A DNA stretch of 37,124 nt from Flavobacteriales bacterium UBA3364 (GTDB lineage: Bacteria > Bacteroidota > Bacteroidia > Flavobacteriales_F > PHOS-HE28): positions 1-37,124 of the forward strand of contig DEQO01000047.1 of the NCBI GenBank assembly GCA_002360495.1. Direction: 5' to 3'. This document shows positions 8,400 to 14,555 of this stretch, one piece after another. The notes under the pieces are model-generated. The model searched no databases and was not told where the DNA came from. It saw nothing but the letters and a program-made list of their open reading frames with translations. Made by a program: the position numbers and the translations under genes. Position 1 is the stretch's first letter. Each line of letters starts with the position of its first letter.

Positions 8400-8464
8400 G
8401 GGGCAGGAGCAGGGGCGGGAGCAAAAAAGGCCCTCGCTCCTGCCCCTGCTCCTGCCCCTGCTCC
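8400..8464. repeat. Long GC-rich inverted repeat built from a 12-nt repeat
   Basis: Arms 8400-8422 and 8436-8458 pair over 23 bp around a 13-nt loop containing AAAAAA. The single non-Watson-Crick position (8417/8441) is a G-U wobble in plus-strand RNA but a C-A mismatch in minus-strand RNA. The right arm contains two tandem copies of CTCCTGCCCCTG (8437-8448, 8449-8460) plus CTCC. It sits in the 130-nt gap between the transketolase N gene and the vWA gene, so it may end or attenuate the transcript, or be a dispersed genomic repeat. Confidence 0.7.
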
Positions 8465-8471
8465 GCTCATA

Positions 8472-9350
8472 TCAATAATCACCGAGCGTCTCGGGTAGTT
8501 GCGCTAGCGCATCCTTCAATTGCTGGTCATTTGGCGAAATGCCGTGCCATTCGTGGCTGTGCATCATGAAGTCGACTCCCTGGCCCATTTCCGTGCGCAT
8601 CAGGACCATCACCGGTCTGCCTTTTCCAGTGCGGCTTTTGGCGTCGGCCATGGTCTTCAGCAACGCCGCCATGTCGTTGCCGTTCGTTTCTAGGACGTCC
8701 CACCCGAATGCGATCCACTTTCCTTTCAAGTCACCCAAGGGGAGCACGTCGTCCACATCGCCGTCGATCTGGCGGCCGTTATAGTCGATCGTGCTGATCA
8801 GGTTGTCCACTTTCTTGCCCGCTGCGAACATCGCTGCTTCCCAGATCTGCCCTTCCTGCAACTCTCCGTCGCCGTGCAACGTGTAGACCAGGCGGTCGTC
8901 GCCGTTCATCTTCTTGGCCAACGCCGCTCCGATCGCAACGCTCAAACCCTGGCCCAGGGAACCGCTCGCCATGCGTACACCGGGGAGTCCTTCGTGCGTA
9001 GTAGGGTGGCCCTGCAGCCGGCCGTTGATCTTCCGGAAGGTGGCCAGTTCGCTCACCGGGAAATAACCGCTGCGCGCCAGTACACTGTAGAACACCGGAC
9101 TGATGTGGCCATTGCTCAGGAAGAAGAGGTCCTGGCCGCGCCCATCCATGTCCCATGGTGTGGGTGTATGGCGAAGGACGTTGAAGTAGAGTGCCGTGAA
9201 GAAATCGGCGCAACCGAGAGACCCCCCCGGATGTCCACTTTGCACACCGTGGACCTGTCGAACGATATCACGCCTGACCTGGCTGGCAACGCGCTGCAAG
9301 TCAGTGATGGGAAGATGGAGCGAAGGAGCTACGGAAGAGGTGGTGGACAT
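8472..9350 (-). CDS. Transketolase, N-terminal half (thiamine-pyrophosphate binding domain)
   Basis: A 292-residue protein equal to the thiamine-diphosphate-binding half of transketolase. Visible are SGHPGGSLG (His40, substrate/cofactor contact), the SLGQGLS loop, and the cofactor motif starting GDGELQEGQ (160-168) and ending at Asn191 in DYNG. The partner half lies at 5973-6926 on the same strand with a vWA gene between. The frame opens at 9476, but the ATG at 9350 gives the natural N-terminus and lies 27 nt after a TACTTTTG promoter box. Split transketolases are known in archaea and several bacteria. Confidence 0.95.
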   Translation of the reverse strand: MSTTSSVAPSLHLPITDLQRVASQVRRDIVRQVHGVQSGHPGGSLGCADFFTALYFNVLRHTPTPWDMDGRGQDLFFLSNGHISPVFYSVLARSGYFPVSELATFRKINGRLQGHPTTHEGLPGVRMASGSLGQGLSVAIGAALAKKMNGDDRLVYTLHGDGELQEGQIWEAAMFAAGKKVDNLISTIDYNGRQIDGDVDDVLPLGDLKGKWIAFGWDVLETNGNDMAALLKTMADAKSRTGKGRPVMVLMRTEMGQGVDFMMHSHEWHGISPNDQQLKDALAQLPETLGDY

Positions 9351-9377
9351 AGGCGATCGTCCTGCGCTGGACGCCGC

Positions 9378-9385
9378 CAAAAGTA
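9378..9385 (-). promoter_or_regulatory. -7 promoter box of the transketolase N gene
   Basis: The minus strand reads TACTTTTG, an exact match to the Bacteroidota TAnnTTTG element, ending 27 nt before the ATG at 9350. No good TTTG lies at the -33 distance; a GGCGGGATCCCGCC palindrome lies there instead (9399-9412). Confidence 0.5.
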
Positions 9386-9578
9386 GCCGGGGGCCGTGGG
9401 CGGGATCCCGCCGTGTGTAGAACTTTTTAAAAGTGGATGGGGCCGTACTGGGCGTGGGAAATGTACCTCGTGCCACCTCCTGGAGCCCTCAACGGTCCGT
9501 CCCAATGGAGCAACGCGGCGCGGTACTTGCGTTGTCAATCGCATATCGGTACATCTGGTTTTGGACCGGTTCGTCTTG

Positions 9579-9604
9579 GAACGGGGGCTGTGGTGCCCCC
9601 GTTC
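9579..9604 (+). terminator. Perfect GC-rich hairpin followed by a pyrimidine run, terminator-like
   Basis: The arms are 9579-9588 and 9595-9604 with no mismatch, and the loop is TGTGGT. The next bases, 9605-9611, are mostly T and C on the plus strand only, so the orientation as a terminator is plus. No known plus-strand gene lies upstream of it within 2 kb. Confidence 0.45.
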
Positions 9605-9697
9605 TTCGTTCCAGATGGCACCGTGGACCTCAGCACCGGACCATTCCCCTTGGCGTTTCCGGTGTTCCGGAGCGCTTTCGGGCAGGCCGTGAACGGC

Positions 9698-9705
9698 TAT
9701 CTTCG
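9698..9705 (+). promoter_or_regulatory. Probable -7 promoter box of ychF
   Basis: TATCTTCG matches TAnnTTTG with one change and lies 19 nt before the ATG. A TTTC at 9676-9679 lies near the -33 position (18 nt away), so the -33 box is weak. Confidence 0.4.
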
Positions 9706-9724
9706 CGCGCCTTTTCCAGGAGCC

Positions 9725-10822
9725 ATGGGTTTGAAATGCGGTATCGTCGGCCTGCCCAATGTGGGCAAGAGCACATTGTTCAATTGCCTGAGCAACGCGA
9801 AAGCGCAGGCAGCGAATTTTCCCTTCTGCACCATCGAGCCGAACGTGGGCACGATCACCGTACCGGACAGTCGGTTGAACAAGCTGGCCGATCTGGTACA
9901 CCCACAGAAGATCGTCCCCACCACCGTGGAGATCGTGGACATCGCAGGCCTGGTCAAAGGGGCTAGCAAGGGTGAAGGACTGGGCAACCAGTTCCTCGGC
10001 AACATCCGCGAATGCGATGCCATCCTGCACGTACTGCGCTGCTTTGATGACCCGAACGTCGTCCATGTGGACGGCAACGTGGATCCTGTCCGCGACAAGG
10101 AGGTGATCGATATCGAACTTCAACTGAAGGATCTCGAGACCGTTGAGGCACGGATGAAGAAGATCGAGAAGCAGGCCCAGATCGGGGAGAAGGAGGCCAA
10201 GCGTCGTTTCGACCTGTTGACACGCATCCGCACCGCGCTTTTGCAAGGCACGAGCGCTCGTGCCGTGATCACGGCGAACGACGATCCCGCATTGCTGAAC
10301 GAGTTCCAACTGCTGACGGCCAAGCCCGTGATGTACGTGTGCAACGTGGACGAAAAGAGCGCGATCAAGGGCAACGCTCACGTGGACAGGGTGAAGGCCG
10401 CTGTTGCCGGGGAGAACGCGGAGGTCATTTTCGTTACGGCGGCGATCGAGGCCGAGATCGCTTCCTTGGAGACACCCGAGGAACGCACCATGTTCCTGAG
10501 CGATCTTGGTTTGGAGGAACCCGGTGTCAACAAATTGATCCATGCGGCCTATCACTTGTTGAAGCTGCAGACCTACTTCACGGCAGGCGTGCAGGAGGTG
10601 CGTGCATGGACGATCCACCAAGGCGATACCGGCCCGAAGGCGGCGGGCGTGATCCACAGCGATTTCGAAAAGGGCTACATCCGCGCCGAGGTGATGGCCT
10701 ATAACGACTTCATCACCCTCGGAAGTGAAGCGGCTTGCCGCGCAGCCGGCAAGTTGCGCGTGGAAGGGAAGGAGTACATCGTGAAGGACGGCGATGTGAT
10801 GCACTTCCTCTTCAACGTATAG
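9725..10822 (+). CDS. ychF: YchF-type (Obg-family) ATPase
   Basis: A 365-residue protein at the normal length for YchF/OLA1, an Obg-family P-loop NTPase that prefers ATP, binds ribosomes and affects stress responses. The P-loop GLPNVGKST is at residues 9-17. The usual GTPase specificity motif NKxD is replaced by NVDE (Asn207), the hallmark of ATP preference. A coiled-coil insertion (about 135-170) and a C-terminal TGS domain ending KDGDVMHFLFNV complete it. The open frame reaches back to 9437, but the ATG at 9725 gives the invariant N-terminus MGLKCGIVGLPN and is preceded by GGAGCC and a -7 box. It is probably monocistronic. Confidence 0.97.
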   Translation: MGLKCGIVGLPNVGKSTLFNCLSNAKAQAANFPFCTIEPNVGTITVPDSRLNKLADLVHPQKIVPTTVEIVDIAGLVKGASKGEGLGNQFLGNIRECDAILHVLRCFDDPNVVHVDGNVDPVRDKEVIDIELQLKDLETVEARMKKIEKQAQIGEKEAKRRFDLLTRIRTALLQGTSARAVITANDDPALLNEFQLLTAKPVMYVCNVDEKSAIKGNAHVDRVKAAVAGENAEVIFVTAAIEAEIASLETPEERTMFLSDLGLEEPGVNKLIHAAYHLLKLQTYFTAGVQEVRAWTIHQGDTGPKAAGVIHSDFEKGYIRAEVMAYNDFITLGSEAACRAAGKLRVEGKEYIVKDGDVMHFLFNV

Positions 10823-10889
10823 TTCGGCGCGCGCCTGGCACCGCTGGCACAACGATCTCGCTGCCGGTGCGTTCTCGGGTCATCGTGCG

Positions 10890-11591
10890 ATGCTCCTAGT
10901 ACGCTGCTTACCTGTTCTCATAGGGTGTTGCTCGGTCGCAACGGATGTGATCGGACAAGCGCTTTGGCAGGTCAAGGCCGGTGCTTCCTATATGCGTTGT
11001 GCCGATCCGCTCGGCGCAGGGCATGGTCGGTATACCGGTCGTGCGGTCGACGGAATGGGTTATCACCTCGGCGCCACCTATGGACCCAGCGCGGACCGCG
11101 TACTAGGGATCCATGGCGAACTATTGGTCGATGTCCGTTCCACGGGATACACCTTCACCGAGAGTGCTTCGTTCCATCCCGCAACACCGATCATCGGGAC
11201 CGGTGGGCACGGTGAGCGTAGCATGCGAACGGTGCAACTGGAGATGCCATTGATGTTGGCGATACGCAAATGGCCGCTGCTTCGGCTCGATGTGGGTGGA
11301 GGTGTTGCACACCTGCTGAAAGCCGAGGAGCGCGTGGTCGGACATGTGAACGACAACGGGCTGGAAAAGCCGTTGGATGAACGCAACGATCGAACGGGTT
11401 CGATGGCACGTTGGGAAGCTGCTGCCGTCATCGGGGCGGAGGTGGACAGCGGCCATCGGTTGTCCATGGGACTTCGGTTATGGAAGGGCCTGACGAACCT
11501 CGATCGCGCCGAAGGCTCAACGATCAGTGCCGCCACCATGTGGCAGCTGTCCATGGCCTATGCGTTCCGTGAAGCGGAGCGCACGCGGTGA
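10890..11591 (+). CDS. Small outer-membrane beta-barrel protein
   Basis: A 233-residue protein with a signal peptide (residues 1-23, ending IGQA|L) and alternating amphipathic strands with Gly/aromatic patterns (GYHLGATYG, LRLDVGGGVAHLL, HRLSMGLRLWKGL, WQLSMAYAF). The length, glycine-led strands and terminal strand ending in an aromatic residue fit the PorT/OMP_b-brl-type barrels common in Bacteroidota. It begins 67 nt after ychF with no clear promoter box. No enzyme motif is seen. The barrel prediction is by eye. Confidence 0.72.
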   Translation: MLLVRCLPVLIGCCSVATDVIGQALWQVKAGASYMRCADPLGAGHGRYTGRAVDGMGYHLGATYGPSADRVLGIHGELLVDVRSTGYTFTESASFHPATPIIGTGGHGERSMRTVQLEMPLMLAIRKWPLLRLDVGGGVAHLLKAEERVVGHVNDNGLEKPLDERNDRTGSMARWEAAAVIGAEVDSGHRLSMGLRLWKGLTNLDRAEGSTISAATMWQLSMAYAFREAERTR

Positions 11592-11827
11592 TCCATGCTG
11601 CCCGCGATACCGCATTTCGACCAGTAGCAGGATAGGTTCGTCGAATGCCGAACTGCTTCATCAACACGTCATTGTGTATTTCCGTAGTGCTGCAAGTTGG
11701 TCCGGTCGAAGTGGTCGTTGGTCGGGCGGCACGGTCGTAATGGCCGAAAAGATCCATGGTCCGGATCCCATCACGGTTTCTTTGTACCGGAGCCATTTAC
11801 GGATTATTCGACAAACCTGCAACCGAC

Positions 11828-14374
11828 ATGGAACGACCATTCACCCTGCTTTTTTCCGGGCTGCTGGCCTGGGGATCCGCCGCCCAGAGCGGACCGCACA
11901 CCGGCCGCGTGGCCGAGCGCATGAACACGCTGCGCCAGGCCGGCGTGGATTTCCGGGAGATCCCGCTTTTCACCGATGTGCAACGTTCCGCCACGAGCGA
12001 TGCCCTTTGGCAGGCCGAGGTTACCCAGGCCACGGTGGTCCGGTTGGACAGGTCCGCGACGGCCATGTTGTTGGGAGCGCGTAATGAACACATCAGCCTG
12101 ACCCTGCCAGCGGAGATCGGAACGGTGACCGTCGATCTGGAACGCGTGGATATCACCACCGAGGATTTCCAGGTGACGCAAGCGAGCACCGGCATGGCGG
12201 CCGATGTGGAGGAGGGTCTGCACTACCGCGGTATGATCCGTGGGGCCGAGGGCTCCATGGCCGCGATCAGCATTTTTCCGGATGAGGTGATGGGGTTGAT
12301 GAGCGATGCACAAGGGGAGCGGATCCTCGGTCGTTTCGCGAACGACACGAACGGGGATCACGTCTTCTACCGCGAACAGGACCTGCGTGGAACTTCCGGC
12401 GCGGTCTGTGGCACTGCGGATGTGGACATGTCCGATGATCAAGGTGCGCACGGTAGCGAGATCACCGATCGCACGGTGAAATGTGTACGGTTCTATTGGG
12501 AGGTGAACTATGACATCTTCCAAGGCAAGGGAAGCGTGGCGAACGCGGCGAACTACGTGACCGGCCTGTTCAACCAGAGCGCGATCCTCTATGCCAACGA
12601 CGGCATAAGCGTGGTCCTGTCCGAGGTTTTCGTGTGGGACGTTGCCAGTCCGTACACGTCCTCATCCACAAGTACCCAGTTGTCCACCTTCGGCACCACA
12701 CGCACGAGCTTCAATGGAGATCTGGCCCATTTGCTCGGATATACGGGCGGCGGCGGAGTGGCCTTCGTGAACACCATCTGCAGCAGCCAGACACGTTATC
12801 GCATGGCCTACAGCGATATCAACAGCAGCTATTCCAATGTCCCCACCTATAGCTGGAGCGTTGAAGTGGTGACCCACGAACAGGGCCACAACATGGGCTC
12901 CAGACACACGCATGCATGCGCCTGGAACGGCAACAATACGGCTATCGATGGATGCGGACCGGCCGCCGGATACACGGAAGGCAGTTGCGCCCAAGGGCCC
13001 TTGCCACCCTCCAATGTCGGAGGCACCATCATGAGCTACTGTCACTTGACGAGTTCAGGCATCAACTTCGCCAATGGCTTCGGGCCGCAGCCGGCGGCGC
13101 TGATCATCAGCCGGGTCAATGGCGCCTCCTGCCTCACGAACTGCTCCACAACGACATGCGGTGTACCAACGAACCTCGCTGCGGGTAGTATCACGAGCAC
13201 CTCTGCTTCACTGTCATGGACGGGCGTTCCCGGCGCGGCCAGTTACACCTTGCAATGGAAACCCACTTCGTCCAGCACGTGGACATCGGTGTCGGGGATC
13301 GCCGGAACGGGCCACGTCCTGAGCGGCTTGTCCGCAGGGACCGCATACCACTTCCAAGTGCTGACCGTTTGCAGCGGTTCGAGTTCCGGTTATGCCACGG
13401 CGGTCTCCTTTACCACGGGTTCTGCGGCCACCTGCAACGTTCCTGGAGGCCTTGCCGCAAGTTCCATAACGAGCGGCTCCGCCTCGCTTTCCTGGGCGGC
13501 GGTCAGTGGCGCGAGCAGTTACCATATCCAGTGGAAGACCTCCGCGGGCAGCACATGGACAACGGTGAGCAGCGTTGCCGCGACCAGCTATTCGCTGACA
13601 GGGCTCAGTGCTTCCACGGCCTACCAGTTCCAGGTCAGGACCAATTGCGCATCGGGCAATTCGGCATACAGCACGGCGACATCCTTCACGACGAGCGCGC
13701 CTACCTGTTCCGATGTGTATGAACCCAACAACTCGCGCAACAATGGGCGCGCTATCGCGGTGAACACCGCTTTGACCGGTCGCATCGCCAGCCAGTACGA
13801 CCAGGATTGGTACAGGTTCTCGAACACCACCGCATCAAGGAACATCCGGGTGACCCTTTCGGGCTTGCCCGCCAATTACCGGATCGACCTGTACAACAAC
13901 GCCACGTTGGTCGGCAGCAGCAACGTTTCGGGAACAGGGAACGAAACCATCGTGTACAACACGACCACGGTTTCGACGAGCTATTACGTCCGGGTCGCCG
14001 GTGTGAGCGGCGCATACAACGCGACGGCCTGCTATACGCTCAACGTGCAGACCGGGTCCACTTCCTTCATGGTGGAAGGCACTCCTGAAGGGACCATCGA
14101 AGGAGAGATCAACGCGATCGGGAACGATCTCGGGCACATCTTTCCGAATCCCGCCTATGATCACGTGAACATCAGCATCCCGGCATCCCACCTGGCCACG
14201 ACCATCCAACTCTACGACATTTCCGGTCGTGTGGTCGGCACCATGGATCATCCGGGCACCACAGCTTCGGGCAATGTCGTACTCTACCTCACCGGACAAC
14301 CTTCCGGGGCGTACTTGGTGCGTATCAGCCGGGGTGGTGAAAGCAAGGTCCACAGGTTGGTCATCGGTCATTGA
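11828..14374 (+). CDS. Secreted reprolysin-like (M12B-type) zinc metalloprotease with FN3, PPC and T9SS sorting domains
   Basis: An 848-residue protein. It has a signal peptide (1-19, SAAQ), then a propeptide-like region (to about 200), then the catalytic domain with HEQGHNMGSRH at 350-360 (HExxHxxGxxH) and a Met-turn GGTIMSYCH. Two fibronectin-III-like domains start at about residues 444 and 536, and a pre-peptidase C-terminal (PPC) domain (YEPNNS...DWYRF) starts at about 627. The last ~78 residues (FPNPAYDHVNISIP...YDISGRVV) form a T9SS type A sorting domain, so the enzyme should reach the surface or medium. The ATG at 11828 starts the signal peptide; the frame extends 24 codons upstream with no support. 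The following gene is a close paralogue. The 236-nt gap before it holds no gene or clear promoter. Confidence 0.93.
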   Translation: MERPFTLLFSGLLAWGSAAQSGPHTGRVAERMNTLRQAGVDFREIPLFTDVQRSATSDALWQAEVTQATVVRLDRSATAMLLGARNEHISLTLPAEIGTVTVDLERVDITTEDFQVTQASTGMAADVEEGLHYRGMIRGAEGSMAAISIFPDEVMGLMSDAQGERILGRFANDTNGDHVFYREQDLRGTSGAVCGTADVDMSDDQGAHGSEITDRTVKCVRFYWEVNYDIFQGKGSVANAANYVTGLFNQSAILYANDGISVVLSEVFVWDVASPYTSSSTSTQLSTFGTTRTSFNGDLAHLLGYTGGGGVAFVNTICSSQTRYRMAYSDINSSYSNVPTYSWSVEVVTHEQGHNMGSRHTHACAWNGNNTAIDGCGPAAGYTEGSCAQGPLPPSNVGGTIMSYCHLTSSGINFANGFGPQPAALIISRVNGASCLTNCSTTTCGVPTNLAAGSITSTSASLSWTGVPGAASYTLQWKPTSSSTWTSVSGIAGTGHVLSGLSAGTAYHFQVLTVCSGSSSGYATAVSFTTGSAATCNVPGGLAASSITSGSASLSWAAVSGASSYHIQWKTSAGSTWTTVSSVAATSYSLTGLSASTAYQFQVRTNCASGNSAYSTATSFTTSAPTCSDVYEPNNSRNNGRAIAVNTALTGRIASQYDQDWYRFSNTTASRNIRVTLSGLPANYRIDLYNNATLVGSSNVSGTGNETIVYNTTTVSTSYYVRVAGVSGAYNATACYTLNVQTGSTSFMVEGTPEGTIEGEINAIGNDLGHIFPNPAYDHVNISIPASHLATTIQLYDISGRVVGTMDHPGTTASGNVVLYLTGQPSGAYLVRISRGGESKVHRLVIGH

Positions 14375-14393
14375 TCGGTCCATCATATCGCTC

Positions 14394-14423
14394 TTGAAGC
14401 CGGGTCCAGGGGCCCGGCTTCAA
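14394..14423 (+). terminator. Strong hairpin after the first reprolysin-like protease gene
   Basis: An 11-bp perfect stem TTGAAGCCGGG / CCCGGCTTCAA (14394-14404 and 14413-14423) with an 8-nt loop begins 20 nt after the stop codon. No T-run follows. Position and strength suggest a terminator or a 3'-end stabiliser separating the two paralogous protease genes. Confidence 0.55.
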
Positions 14424-14555
14424 CGCTTCGTATCGGAGGGTATGCCGGTCCTGGGGTGCATCGCCAGCTCATTTGCTGGAGGCATGTGACAACAATTGTA
14501 CAATGAGTACTTTGGTCCATGGTCCGGTGTTTGGACCGCAATAACGCCCTGTGTC

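Larger units (their letters stand above)
9351..9724. other. 374-nt divergent intergenic region with a perfect hairpin
   Basis: This is the only stretch over 300 bases without a gene, lying between the divergent transketolase N and ychF genes. It holds a promoter box at each end and a perfect 10-bp hairpin, GAACGGGGGC / GCCCCCGTTC (arms 9579-9588 and 9595-9604, 6-nt loop). On the plus strand the hairpin is followed by a pyrimidine-rich TTCTTCGTT. The frame of ychF is open back to 9437, but that translation looks like nothing known. A small RNA ending at the hairpin is possible but unproven. Confidence 0.5.

Noticed and set aside
8342..8482. N-terminal extension of the vWA protein (Gly-Ala and Ala-Pro repeats)
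   Set aside because: This is just translation of the 12-nt repeat hairpin; a proper signal peptide starts at 8341.
9437..9724. In-frame 96-codon N-terminal extension of ychF
   Set aside because: The extension looks random, while the ATG at 9725 gives the invariant YchF N-terminus and has a nearby -7 box.
9329..10852. Long open frame (about 500 codons) on the minus strand across ychF
   Set aside because: It is antisense to a fully conserved gene and its translation is rich in His, Arg and Gln without domain character, as expected for a shadow frame in GC-rich DNA.
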